Assembly (NCBI RefSeq): GCF_001640805.2
Contig: NC_066844.1
Coordinates: 7,968,053 to 8,032,052 of the forward strand
DNA length: 64,000 bases
Origin: Lates calcarifer
Lineage: Eukaryota; Chordata; Actinopteri; Centropomidae
Reading direction: 5' to 3'
Shown: positions 21,301-33,498 of the stretch, in pieces
Numbering within the stretch: position 1 is the stretch's first letter
Layout of the letters: each line of letters begins with the position of its first letter
Notes under the pieces: generated by a model
What the model was told of the DNA's origin: nothing
Database searches by the model: none
Seen by the model: the letters and a program-made list of their open reading frames with translations, nothing else
Position numbers and translations under genes: made by a program

Positions 21301-24300
21301 ACAGCAACCCTGTCTCTCCGCTTGTCTTGGCACGACATAATAATGCCTCAGACCGCTTCCTGACACAGGTAAGGGTGCGTTTCCACCAAACATGTTTGGA
21401 TCACCTGGCCAGGTGAGCAAGACCATCTGCAACAAATAAACTTTATCAAAATGCTTAATAATGTGTTTTTTGGCAGTCTTCCTAGCAAGTAGCTATGCAT
21501 GACTAATACATGTCTGCTGAAAACCTGGCAGAATGGGGGTAGTGAGGGCAAAACAAACAGACAAGATACAGTTTTTATCATATCATACACCGGTTTCATA
21601 ACAGATAAATGTAAACATTATTTGTGCAGTGCATATTTAGTGTAGTAGAAAATTGTTAGAAGGTGAAAAAACTGCAAACAAAAGTGTTATTTTCTATAGT
21701 AATGATCTCTGTGACAGGGATGTAGCTAACATTGAGAATTGTGACAGTGTGTCCTTGTGATATCGAATCGTGAGATCAAAAAAGATGCACAGCCCTAGTA
21801 AATGGGGGTTCAAACCCGGAACTGTCTTGCTTGGAGAGAATTCTTCTCTACGCACTAGACATGATGATTCACAGCTTAAGAGTAAAACAGACATAGTTTA
21901 GATGCCTATTTACCTATTTTTTTACCCTTGCCACCTCTTTCAGTTACCAAGAAGAAACAGTTCATGTTCACGAAGGGGGGACTGACAAAATGCTACCTGG
22001 TTTGTGGATAATGACAGGATGTATACAAACCAACACTTGACCATTAATTTTAAGCCACTTTATTTATTATACAATGTCAGCAATAATCTGTCAAAATATG
22101 AAAAGTTACAGTAATCAAAGTGGATGGATATGAAGGCTCCTTGAACTGGAGAAAGTACTCAGCCATCAAGGATTTAATCCCATGGAGACAGTTATTGAGG
22201 TCACTTTATTGTAATTATTAGCAGAGCTAGACTGATTAATAATTATATTATCTTACTGCATATAGTGGTATCTGTCATGGTCAAGCTTAACTCTGGACAC
22301 CAAAAGCAGACTCAAGACACTGACACAGTTCTGGATGTGTCCAGATAGTCTTTACTGATATTAAGCAGGTGAGATTTTTTACGAAGTAGAAGTCAGGGCA
22401 GCGAGTCAGGTGGTGTTGGGGAGGCTGGCGACAGAAGCCGGGGCTGCCGAGGAGTTTGCAGCAGGGGCGGACAGCTGTGCAGGGGTCGGCAGGGCTGAAG
22501 CACAGGGAAAACACACAATGAGCGAGTCGTTCAAAAGACACTGGAAAGTTACTTTGATTACTAGTCAGCAAACACAGTGGCTGGAAGCATTACCACATGG
22601 TATACTAGGATGATCTGGCAGCTTGTGAATGGGAGCCAGGGTAGATGCTCTGATGGTGATGAGCTGATGGAGAACAGATGAGACTGGCAACCAGCACAGC
22701 ATCCATGCGGTACCGCATGTCCAAAGCATCAGTAATGGAACATGTCAAATACAGTCATTGGTCATGGGCAGCTTTTACATTATTGGTTTCTCATCTCTTA
22801 CAGGCAGTGCACATCATGGAGCTTGCCCTGCAGCGATATGGCAGCTATGAGAAGTTTGAGCAAGTCACTGGGGGTAACCTCCTCACCAAGAGTCGCATCT
22901 GGCACAATGTCAAGAAATACATGGAGAAGGAAGGCTGCATGGGAGAGGTGAGAGAACAGAAAAACACAATGTTTGTGGCTGTTGCAGAGCATATTATATT
23001 AGTTATGACAGACTGTTGTGCCCGTTATGACACAGACTGCAGTGGGCAGCTACTGCAGTCTGTGTCATGGTGAAATTGTATATCATCATTACAGAGCAAC
23101 AGACAGGAGGGCATCTAAGTGAATGTGCCTTAAGGAAATGTAAGGCCTTGCAAAAAGCCACCACTTTACATTGGTCAACAAAACCGGTTTACTTTTATGT
23201 AACAATCAACCAATGTTGCGTCACCCAGTTAATAACGTTCCACTGAGCCCATTACACCACATATACTGTACATACACCTAGTGTATATATAGTATATGTG
23301 GTGTAATGTAGGGTAAAATGTATTCTGACACTGTGGTGAAAAGCCAGGCAGAACAGGAACGGCATGTCCATGCTTGCAAGTACAAGTGGTTGGAGATCCC
23401 ATGGCTACCAGCTTATAGGCAACAACATTCCACAAGTTGAAAATAATACACCTCTTTATTAAAAGACTTAATTGAACCTCTATCAGTGTCTTTTATTTGC
23501 TGCCATCCATGCTGCATCCCTCCTGCTCTGCTGCTCAGGTGTCATGCACATACATGAATAATGAGTATGAAGAATTATTCAAAGTGCCTGTACAGTGGAG
23601 AGCTTCCCTATTTCAGTCAGAACAGGCATACATTAAATAATACTTTTGTCAGTGTGACTGTTGAGGTTGTTGCTGTCTGTGTGCTGTGTAATATTAAACT
23701 TTACTCATAACCTGTACATCAGTGGTAGGCAAATAACAGCCAAATCAGAAATCTACTGTAATAATGCAATAAGTAACTGGATAGTGTAAATCCTGATAAG
23801 CATTACCTTACAACAAATATAAGCAACGTCCTCTCTAACACAAATAGGTCTCAGTCTAATAGACATAGTGTGCTGATAAGGCAACAATAACAGCAGTATT
23901 TTTATTTCACCATAACGCGTGTATAATCTATCATTTACATTTTAAGTCACATTGTGCAACACTGAGCATACATTTATGGTTATGAGTTGTTTTTGCCATA
24001 TTAGTCTTAAAGTAACAGAAGCTGCTTTAACTCTGTCACCACTCTGACACTTATTTTGTCTAGTCCATATACATGGGGCTCATATTCCGGTTGCTAAGTA
24101 AAGAAGTTTTCTGATGCAATGGTTCTGTCGTTGCTGTGTTGGTAGATAGTAGTCCAGGTGACAGATGACCTCCTGTCCAGAGCCTCTATGACAATCACGA
24201 ACAGCAGACCCACACTTACCATCAACATCTCCACTGCACGAGAGCACTGGCTGGAGGGCATGCTGAGGCATGAGATCGGTGGGTACAATAGTTCTCATGT

Positions 24301-26248
24301 GTAAGGCTCATATTTATTTCTGATGTGGAGTTCTTGGAGGTCATTAGCTGAAATCATTTAAATTTGACTGTACTACAGTTCATCAAAAGACATAAAATTA
24401 ACTTATCTAATCACCAAGTCTGATTGGCTGTCATCAAGTATTTACTAAAAAAATCAGCATATCAGCAGACCATGGCAATTGATGTTGCTACTTAAATATT
24501 AAATCCTAATCAACCTTGCTCGATTTTGAACTTTAATATAGCTGAAAAAAAGTCCTTGTCCCATTCCACCAGGCACGCATTATTTCCGTGGCATCAACAA
24601 CTCCCACCAGCCGTGGAGCAGCAGCGCGGGCAGGAAGAAGCACAACCTGAAGCCCCTGAACCCCACAGAGGAGGGCTTGGCCAGCATCCACAGTGTTCTG
24701 TTTAGAAAAGACCCCACTCTGTGGCGTGCTGCCCTGCTCTACTACACTGTCTACCAGGCCAGCCACATGTCCTTCTCGCAGCTCTTCCACAACCTGGGAT
24801 GCTTCGTCCAGGACCCCAACACCCGCTGGGACTACTGTGTTAGAGCCAAGAGAGGCCAGACCGATACAGCACAGCCAGGTCACTCTGTCACTAGATAGGA
24901 TTTAAGATTCAAAGGAGTTTGCTGGTATATGCAGCCAGTATTGGACTTGATTACATATTTTATTTAGAATCAGACAATCTTACACTCGGTTGTCTTAACC
25001 TGAATTCACATGTGATATGCTCAAAGTGACTTTCAGAATATTAACATTAGCCTTAGTCATACTCATCATACTCTCTGGTCTCTCACATTGCAGGGTGCTT
25101 CAGCAAAGACCAGGTATACTTGGATGGTATCTTGAAGATCCTGAGATACAGAGACAAGATCAACTTCCCACTGCTGATGGCTCTAGGAAAGGTGTGGCAT
25201 CTAAACTATGTTTGGAGGGGGGTGGGGGGTGGGTTAATTTACTGATTTACTATGCAGCAACTACATTGAATAACATGTAGTTATGTACCTAGCTCATGAC
25301 CATAGGCACAGGTTAGAGCACAGATGATCTGGTGCATCAGAAATCAGTTCAGTACTGCAAACAGCTGCTGACACCAGTCTGTCTGTCGATCTCACACTAC
25401 ATCTTATCCTTAGTCCTAAACAAGACACCACAGGATTTTGCTAATTCTAAGTCTCAGCACCACAGCACTGCACACAGCAGCCTACAAAGTGGTAAATACC
25501 AGTAGTGTATTTATTTGCATGATACCCTTCACTGCCAGGCGCTTCTCTTTCCATCATTTGTGGATGGGCTCATCAACCAGAGACTGGTATTTGTACAGCT
25601 TCCTTTTGAATGACCTCACCTCCAACATACAGCATTGAAGCTATTTGCTCAGTATCACAGTCGCAGATCAAGTGCAGTGTAGTGCTGAGAGAAAATGCCT
25701 TCCCAATCAGCGATGTTTCCTACTTTACCCACTTTACTTGGATCAGGATACTCTTATTTGTCACTTATGTAACATCTCTGAAGAGGAAACAGACTGTGTT
25801 TTTCTGCTTCAGAAGAGCTGAGGCCACTGATGATTAAACAATGTTAGAGCTCTAGATGTTGAACATGATGTAAAAATTGATGCTGATGAATTATAACATC
25901 AACCCAGTTTTGCAACACGAGTGGTTTAGAGGGTGCATAAAAAAGCTAAATAATACAACTAATGAAAAACTGAGTCAGACAATAAATAGTATAATGTTGT
26001 AACTGTTCATCAAATATAGTTTCATAATTTCACTTTTGCTTTAGTATAAAAGAATGCAAAATCTATGACTGTTGTTTTTGTGGGATCAGGTGTCATTCGA
26101 AGATGTGGACCGCCTGAAAGCCCTGGCTCAGATGGACAACATCCGTATCCCACACTTCATGCAGGACCAGGCGAAGTATGCTGAGCAGCTGACAAAAATC
26201 ATGGTGGTGAACCAGCTCACTGACGAGAAGCTCAAGACCATTATCTGA
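18352..26248 (+). CDS. matcap2: MATCAP2 (KIAA0895), microtubule-associated tyrosine carboxypeptidase
   Basis: Seven coding exons on the plus strand: 18352-18376, 20695-21368, 22804-22947, 24146-24278, 24573-24878, 25094-25191 and 26090-26248; phases agree and give 512 residues, close to the human KIAA0895 length. The tiny first exon encodes MLESIKVT plus one base and joins to ERLHWPEVEMSKKY, so the ATG at 20721 is internal. Residues 323-328 are HEIGTH, the zinc-binding HExxH of the MATCAP metallopeptidases; E358/E359 in NPTEEGLASIHS is the region of the third ligand. An intron splits the glycine codon inside this motif. MATCAP enzymes remove the C-terminal tyrosine of alpha-tubulin on microtubules. 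KLCILTAIKPSNVEKEK, THYFRGINN and VYQAS favour MATCAP2 over MATCAP1. The N-terminal third (about residues 20-200) is low in recognisable domains. Donor 24879 is GTCACT, a weak but valid GT. It lies opposite in strand to the lipocalin copies on both sides. Confidence 0.93.
18377..20694 (+). other. matcap2: matcap2 intron 1, no other gene seen
   Basis: AT-rich intron of 2.3 kb. I see no coding exon, tRNA or clear transposon. Confidence 0.5.
22285..22530. repeat. GC-rich interspersed repeat in matcap2 intron 2
   Basis: The stretch runs from ctctggacaccaaaagcaga to gcacagggaaaacacaca. Its composition (gcagcgagtcaggtggtg, gaggctggcgacagaagcc) differs from the AT-rich intron. It resembles the repeat fragments at 35880-36250 and 47860-48310 in layout: acc-aaagcagac-acac, then a tttact or tttatt run, then G-rich text. 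Confidence 0.4.
23027..23068. repeat. perfect inverted repeat, 17-bp arms
   Basis: The arm atgacacagactgcagt (23027-23043) is the exact reverse complement of 23052-23068, with an 8-base loop. It lies 80 bases downstream of matcap2 exon 3. Confidence 0.85.
23251..23307. repeat. inverted repeat with 17-bp perfect arms, AT-rich loop
   Basis: The arm attacaccacatatact (23251-23267) is the exact reverse complement of 23291-23307; the 23-base centre is itself nearly palindromic. It lies in matcap2 intron 3. Confidence 0.85.
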
Positions 26249-26286
26249 GCCTGCTTCACTCCCCCGCACAATCCTGATCAGACCTG

Positions 26287-26292
26287 AATAAA
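26287..26292 (+). terminator. matcap2: proximal poly(A) signal of matcap2
   Basis: AATAAA 38 bases after the stop codon. A second AATAAA lies near 28240, so a longer 3' UTR of about 2 kb is possible. Confidence 0.6.
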
Positions 26293-28540
26293 AGCTGTCA
26301 TACTACTGCCAGCCATGAGCTGTATTACTTAACATCACCGTCAGTGTGCATGGTAACAGAGTGTGAGACTTGTGCAGTGTGCTGTATTGCATGTAGTATA
26401 GTGTTAGATTGGTATGTAATTAAAAATCTGCTCTTGTGTAGTCATTTCTCCACTGACAGATCGCTCTGAGAATCATTTCAGTGTGTTGTGTTAAGGGCTG
26501 GATAAATTTTTACAACATTTTATAGCAGTGCCAGTACAATACTTAATTCACTTTAACAATACAAAAATATACTTTTAACTCTACCTTACTTTTTTTAATA
26601 TAAATATTTACCAAGTATTTTGTGCCAACTTTTTCTTCTTCTTGACAATTTCTGATACTCAGTTTGGTTTGAGTTGGTTTGGTTTGGTTTGGTTTGGTTT
26701 CTAGTAGCGTTTCAATGGTCTGAAATAGAGTTTTAATATAACCAAATAAGAGCCTGACTTTTTTTTTTTTTTTTTAGGCAGGTCCCTGATCTCATGGTCT
26801 CAGGTTAATTTGTAAAACATGCTGTCTGACAATGTTGGAAATCCGAATTGTTTATAATTGTTCCAAAATGCCACACTGGAAGGCAGAGTGAAAACCCTGA
26901 GTGCATAAAGAGGGAAATGATGGAATATTCAGTGTTGCACGAAAAGTGCCATAAATAGCTAGGTAATGAACAAAAAAAAGAGAGCTAGATAGAAGTTCAA
27001 TTGCTGGCTGCTGACTTGAAAGTACTTTGTGGTGGACAAACTGTAATGGTGTAATGTAATTGTGAGATTGTAATTTTCCTCAAACATAACTTTGGGATTT
27101 CTGAACTTAAGTTTCTTGTCTATTTATATTTTTTGAGATCAACCAGCTCTTAAGATGTGGTAAAACAACAACAGGATGTGTCATGTTCTAGTTAGACCCA
27201 CTGCCTGCCCTGTTACCTCGTAACTGAACCGTTGTTTTGCTAACACAAGATGGAGAAAGCTAACAAGTTGAGCTAAGGCAGATAATGATAATAACATAAC
27301 TATTTAAGAGGTACTGAAATGTGGGGAAGCATTTTGGAATTAACACCATAGTTAAATGCAAGTCCCTTATAATAATGTTACCTTGTTACTCAGTGAGCAG
27401 TGAGTTGCATTTGAATTAATTTAAATAAAAAACATGCTAGTGCAAATTTGTTCAAACTTCATGTTTAAGGTCACAACCCTAGTTCCAGTATGTCAGTGTA
27501 TAACTGTGATAATCTAAATCAGCCAATAATAGTGGATGTGACAGTGTGTTGTGTGCATGAATATGGTTAAATTCAGACAAAGGGAACAACACAACAGTTT
27601 TAGCAAAACCTTATTTCCCTAATACTACAATATGGATTCTTTTGCCTCTCATGCAACTATGACAACTGTACTTGCCTACAGTAGTGGCTCTTTAGTGAAG
27701 ATTAACACATTATTACACTTTGCTTCCTCTAGATACCTCTGAAGGTTATTATTGTTGTAGTGCATGCATTAGGCAGAGGTGTTGCTCGAGAGAAAGATGG
27801 TGAAAGTGGGATGGTGCACAATGCTGCTGCCTCTCACTTGGCAGAGATGCAGTGATGAATATATTCCTGTATAAGAGTTTTGTCAGCATAGTTACACACA
27901 GGACTGCTGGTTAAAGCTGAACATATCAGTACTGTTCTACATTTCCTTGAAGCCCTGTTTATCCATTTACACTTTTTTTTTTTTTTTTTTTTTTTTACGT
28001 TCGCTCTACCTTTTCAACTGCAGTGATAAATTCAGTTATTGTGTTGGTGTCATTTATACAGACTGATACATCTATGCTTTATAAACCAAATGCCTTGTAG
28101 TTTTACTGTAATACTGTGGTTTTTGTCCTGGAGCATGTGTGTTACTCTGCTTCCTCAAAGACCCCTTAAATGGTACAGTGTAATAACATTGCATTTTTAT
28201 GTGATATTTTCTATTTGAAGGATTTTTTTGTGTGATATCAATAAACAGACTCTAAAATGGACTCCCTGTATAAGAGTGGCTGTGTACTTTGCATCTCCCA
28301 AATTAGTTATGTGTGTTCTTCATTTCCATTTGTATATCAATATTATCAGTGTCATACTGTTTGCTGATTTCAAGCATGTGATTCTGTGCATGATTTCCTC
28401 AATGTAGTTTTAGTATTATCATTAGAAATCTAGATAAGCAGATCCATGGCCATAGACCAAGAGGTTGACACAACAGACACCAGAAGTCTGTGTCATGCAT
28501 GCATCACGAGCTACATATTAGCAGTATTCTGATGTTGTAG
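26293..28540 (+). other. matcap2 3' flank or long 3' UTR
   Basis: No coding exon. It contains a (ggttt)n run near 26670-26700, a T run at 26759-26775 and another at about 27969-27996. An AATAAA near 28240 could end a long matcap2 transcript. Confidence 0.4.
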
Positions 28541-29355
28541 CTGATCAGTGATTATCTCTGTATTTTCTCAGTCATTCTTACTGAAGAATGTGCATAGTAT
28601 TACTCAGTTGTAGGAGTGTTTTAAACTGATGATCCACTGGTATGTAATCAGTTTTGACTTTATTCACAGTTTGTTTAAAAGTCCACTGTGCAAAGTGACA
28701 TTTAAAGCTTTGTTTTTTTTAGTCGTTGCTAATTCTGATTCCATTCAAATTCCATTGGCAGGTTTATTTGTGATCAGTTTGTTATATTATTCCGTAATGT
28801 TGTTTAAAACAAAAGACAGTGCTGAGCAAAATCTCATCAGCTTTTGTTTGTCACAGTTTATTCTCTGCAATAATCCAAAAGTCAACTGAAAAATCCATCA
28901 GGCTTTTTGGGGAGGGAACCAGGGTGATGCTAACTTCCGAACTGGCCCTCAAAAATATGCCATCCCCACAGCACTCTATTCCAGCCAATCAACACTATAC
29001 TAACTCAGTTGTCAACACACACACACACACAGACACACACAGACACACACACACCACACACACCACAAATCTACAAGAACACCCAGAGGAGCTTGTTCAG
29101 TTGCAGAAAACTGGTGTCTGGTAGTGATGCTACTTACCCACTAACTTTTGCACACACTGACATCAAAACACGGACTAAAACTAAACCTTACACTGTTTCA
29201 GTTGTGACCTGGTCGTGACATAAAAATGCAAGACAATTTTTTTCAAAGGAAAGTACCTGATAAATGATTATTTTATTCATATTATGCTTACTGCTATCTC
29301 AAATATTACTTTGAATTTCAATAGATAACAGGGGGATCTTAGTTACCTTCTGACA
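28541..29355. repeat. array spacer duplicated from 13630-14410
   Basis: Collinear matches to the spacer 3' of copy 5: gtaatcagttttgactt, cacagtttgtttaaaa, gttcagttgcagaaaactgg, gtagtgatg and acactgtttcagttg. It shows that copy 7 arose with its flank. A (CA)n microsatellite lies at about 29014-29066. Confidence 0.65.
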
Positions 29356-30525
29356 TTACATACATCTTGGATTCCAACCAGGAATTTTCTCTGAATGACA
29401 CTTGAGCGGCACTTTATAATTATTTATTCTTAGACAAAGCTTGTGTGCTAATGCAGAGGTTTCGGTTTCATTGTTGGCAAATGACTTGCAGTTTTCATAT
29501 TCTGTGCAGGGAAAAAAACGAGAAAAAGAGAGAGAGCGAGAGAAAGAAAGAATGAAAGAAAGTTGGAACAATAAAATACTGACAATTGAAATATCACAAC
29601 TGTACATTGCATACTGTAATATACATTACAATAACAACCCCACAATAAATGTTACCATGGTATATATATTATACTACAGTGTACCATAGTAATATCATGT
29701 CATAAAATGGTGTGAATCACTATCTTGGTACAGCCCTACCACACTTCCATTGTTTTCATACGCTTTACTATGAAGACATTTTTACTGTACATGAATAATA
29801 CTTTTTTTTCAAGTCTCACCATGATCTGAGTTTAGGACCTCTGGTTTGTTCCAGCTGAGACAATCTACCTGTGTCTCAAACTCCTTCAGCTCAGCAGCAG
29901 TGACATTGTGTCTCCTGCCTGTTGAACAGGTGACACATTTGAGATGAAAGCCTTGTCCTTGTTCCAGATGTCTGGATCATGGATTCTAGTTTTCTCAAGG
30001 TAACTCTAAACAGAGATTGTGAATGGTCTGAAGGCAGGCAAAGAAATGAGTTTCTCTGAGACTTAGTTAGTGGTCTTCCTGCAGTGTCAGTGAAATATTT
30101 AGTTATACTGTATTTTACAATTACTGAAAGTATTATCACATATTTATTTTATCCCTCTGTTCTCCTTACTGTAGAGCATCAAAGTATTAATGGTTGTCCA
30201 CCCTTTCATTACGAGGCAGTCAGGACATCCACTTTGCAGCAGGACATTTTGCACATTAGTTGGGGCATCTGTAAGAAACATTAGAGGAGTGTAGATGGTA
30301 ATAATGTATTACATGGTTTGGATTTTGCAGTAGCAAAAACACAAAGCGCAACAGCTCTGTTTTACTGTGTGGTAGTTACTATGTCAGAGCCAATAAGACA
30401 GCTTAAATGTATCACAAGTATTGCACAGTCTGTGCATTGTTTATATTGTCTGACGCAACACACAATTAAACATAGGAGCACACATAGGTGAATTAAACTT
30501 ACTAAACTTACTGTTGCTGTCTGAA
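29356..30525 (-). pseudogene. lipocalin-like gene copy 7, 5'-truncated
   Basis: Exon 6 (29356-29501), exon 5 (29820-29918) and exon 4 (30170-30268) are open, in phase and bounded by good splice sites; exon 6 encodes YENCKSFANNETETSALA and ends in a short tail at a TGA. Only the last bases of exon 3 with its donor remain (about 30508-30525, GACAGCAACAGTAAG). Immediately beyond, the sequence becomes the spacer repeat 30530-31335. Exons 1 and 2 and the core promoter are missing, so no signal peptide or GRW motif can be made. The arrangement fits a deletion of about 1 kb joining exon 3 to the upstream spacer of an ancestral unit. Confidence 0.8.
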
Positions 30526-30529
30526 TATC

Positions 30530-31335
30530 ATGGTGGTGAAGAAGAGGATTGTAATGAAGGCTGGCTGAGGCTGAGGAGTACAGGTGACTAGAAAGGCTGG
30601 GGTGAGGACCAGGGCTGGAGAGGCAGGCAGGCAGATGAGATGAGCCACAGACCTGGAGCAGGGTTAATTCAGAATAGGCCACAAAGCACAGGGAATCAAA
30701 AAAAAACAGAGAAACAGCACTATGTGACCAAAGCGTTTGTAGCGTGCTGAGAGACAGTGATGAGCGGGAGGACGACCAGGGTTTAAAATACTGCAGGGCT
30801 TGTGAGGCGATGAGGAGCATCGTGAGTTGGGTGAAGCATCTGGAGGAGGTGTGGTTCACCACACCCACAAACAAAAAGAGAGAGGGAGAGAAACACAAAT
30901 GAAACGTAAGGGAAGTGGAAAACCAGAGTCATGGCCAAGACCATGAGGATAATGTGTTCACACTGAAAAAGTGAGTTTGCAAGCTAAATGGGGACAATAT
31001 TTGAATACGCTTTTGTTGCACACTGCTCTGCCATAATGTCATGCAATAAGGAAATGGAGGAGGAGCCACTTACAGGTGGAAAAAGATAAATGAATTGAGG
31101 ATAACAGAGGGACAGCTCCAGAAATATGTAAGAAATAAAAAAACTGAAATATTTTCATGTATTTTGGAAGTTTTATTTGCTCAATTGATTTGATTGACAT
31201 GAAACACATATTGAACCATTTCCAGATAGTTTAAAATGTATGATGATATTTTTTGTATGTTTTGGGTCATTAATATATGTACCAAATTTCAAAGAAAAAG
31301 TCATACATTGTCTAGGAACCAAAAATGTCTGTACA
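30530..31335. repeat. duplicated repeat block, paralogous to 12605-13550
   Basis: It contains the same ordered words as 12605-13550 without the SINE that interrupts that copy. The 178-codon open frame on its minus strand is low complexity and not a gene. Confidence 0.6.
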
Positions 31336-32226
31336 GTATTCCACATAGTAATCCTTAATCATTCAAATCTACAGTGCTTTATTTTTATACTTTGTACCTC
31401 AGGGCCACTGTATTTAGTGATGTTCAGACTGACATGTATTCCAATTAAGTGTACTGTAGAACTGTTAATAAATTACATATATTATCTTAACCTAACCATT
31501 GTTAAGTGTGGTGTAAATTATTAGTAATCATACAGTCTATAAAGTCTGCAGTTGTAGATGTTAATAAATCATTAATACATGGATGTTGGTGCAGATGCTC
31601 TGAAATATAACAGGGTTAGTGGTCAAACAGTCCTCCTGTTGAATTAAAGCCACAGAGCAAATGTCATTGCTCTTAGAAATGAAATGCAGCTTAGCAATAT
31701 TAGCAACTTAGCCGTCTAAGAAACTACCAATTTAAAATACTGTGAAGTTTGTCTTGTTATGAACGATGTCTCCACTGAAAGAGCTTGCATCACAGATATC
31801 CTGATTGAGCGGAAATGCAATTTCACACTAAAATGTGTGCCACAGTTTGCAGTGCGTTACCTGATAGTCATAAACACAACATTAGCTGCACGAGTCTGGC
31901 CGCTTTCAGAGCAAGAGGGTTTGTTTGGCGGTATATGGGAGCTATATATTTCACTAAGGATGTGGTTTTGTGGGTTCTCCTGTTTAGGCGAGATAGCTCG
32001 TCTCTTCTTGCTTGTTTTTTTTTTTTTTTTTATTATTATTATCAAGTCTAAAAACCACTGCAACTACATATGGTTAGATTTTTTTTTCAGACCCCTTGAT
32101 TGTGTATATTATCAAAAAACTGCAAAAGGCTGAGGGCTTCCTCAAAGGTTTCACACAACGTACTCATACCCAGACTTTCAGACTGCACCAGTTACCATTC
32201 AAGCCATCAGCCAGGTTGGAAGCACA
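31336..32226. other. spacer before the adenosine receptor gene
   Basis: No recognisable exon. A T run followed by (tat)n lies at about 32014-32040. Receptor promoter or 5' UTR sequence may lie here but cannot be delimited. Confidence 0.35.
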
Positions 32227-33498
32227 ATGACTGTGAGTGAAGTGATCTACACCTTTTTGGAGGTGCTCATTGCTGTCAGCTGCTGTTTGGGTAACATGTT
32301 GGTTATTTTTGCTCTGTGGACCAGTAAGAGCATCCAGCTTCCCACCTTCTGCCTTATTGTCTCTCTGGCTGTTGCTGATTTTTTGGTGGGCTGCGTGGCC
32401 ATACCTCTGGCTGTGGTGGTTGACGGACGAGTGGAGACTTCATTTTACGGCTGCCTCTTCATCAGCTGCATGGTCATCCTGTTGACTTTAGTCTCAGTTT
32501 TGTCACTGGTGGCTATTGCAGTGGACCGTTACCTCCGGGTGTACATCCCTCTCAGGTATGATTATCCAGACTAATGCTTACTGATATAAAGTTGCACTGA
32601 CAAGGTAAAGGATTCAGTATTATTCTATGCTAAATACATGTAGTTGTGGTACTGCTGTGTGTTTTTGATAATGAAAAAGGCATGTAACTAAAAGTGTTAT
32701 GTTTACACCTGCTATTTATATGGCTTGCATTAAATGATATAATTTTTAACCAAATTTTGTCAGAAACACAAATAGTCAGACACAGTCAGAAACACAAATA
32801 CATAAGGAGCTGTTGCTGATACCAGTAATTACTGCTTCTCTCTATAGGTACAAACGGACTGTAACACGGAAACATTCATGGCGTGCGGTAGGCAGCATGT
32901 TGGCTTTTTGCAATACCACCAAGCTTTGCCCCCATGTTCGGATGGTACAACCACGAAACCTTGTCTAATTCAGTCAACTCTACCATTGTCTGCCAGTTTA
33001 TCAGTGTGATCCCCATGTCATATCTGGTTTACTTCAGCTTTTTCCTCTGCACTTTGACACCTTTGTTGATTATGACTGTATTGTACGGATTTGTATTCTG
33101 TACCATTCGAGGAAACCTCAGAGAGAAACCAGGCAGAAGTGCCCAGAAACAATCTCAGAACTACCTCAGGAAAGAGAAACAGCTGGCAGGATCTCTGGCC
33201 CTGGTACTGGTCCTGTTTGCCCTGTCCTGGCTCCCTCTCCACATAATGAACTGCATTGCTTACTTTGGTGGGCTGAATGTTGTACCAGAGGTAGCTTTCT
33301 ATGTTGGGATCCTTCTTTCTCATGCCTAACTCAGCTGTAAACCCAGTTGTGTATGCGTTCAAAATACAAAAGATCAGGACTGCATACCTGAAGATATGGA
33401 GACGGTATATTGCACGTGGAGAAGAAAATCAAGCATCTCATACAAGCCACACGACAGACAACAACCTCAGCAGTATCAGTGTGACCAAAAATGAGTGA
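32227..33498 (+). CDS. adora3: adenosine receptor, A3-like; frame broken by two +1 insertions as read
   Basis: A class A GPCR in two coding exons, 32227-32555 and from 32848 to the TGA at 33496-33498. The intron falls inside the arginine codon of PLR-YK after TM3, the same place as in vertebrate adenosine receptors. Exon 1 encodes TM1-TM3 with [16 protein letters not shown] and DRYLRV. Exon 2 encodes TM4-TM7 with a glycosylation sequon in the second loop, [34 protein letters not shown] and [11 protein letters not shown]. The last blocks look most like A3; A1 is the alternative. Adenosine receptors of this type couple to Gi at the plasma membrane. As given, one extra T in the run 32905-32909 and one extra T at 33327 shift the frame, so the full receptor cannot be translated. 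There is no other lesion, so assembly error and recent pseudogenisation are both open. Confidence 0.8.

Noticed and set aside
23027..23068. microRNA precursor
   Set aside because: The stem is only 17 bp with an 8-base loop, too short for a typical pre-miRNA; no extended pairing outside the arms.
30362..30898. 178-codon open frame on the minus strand
   Set aside because: It lies in a duplicated spacer repeat also present at 12605-13550, is low complexity (serine, leucine, histidine runs) and has no splice context or domain.
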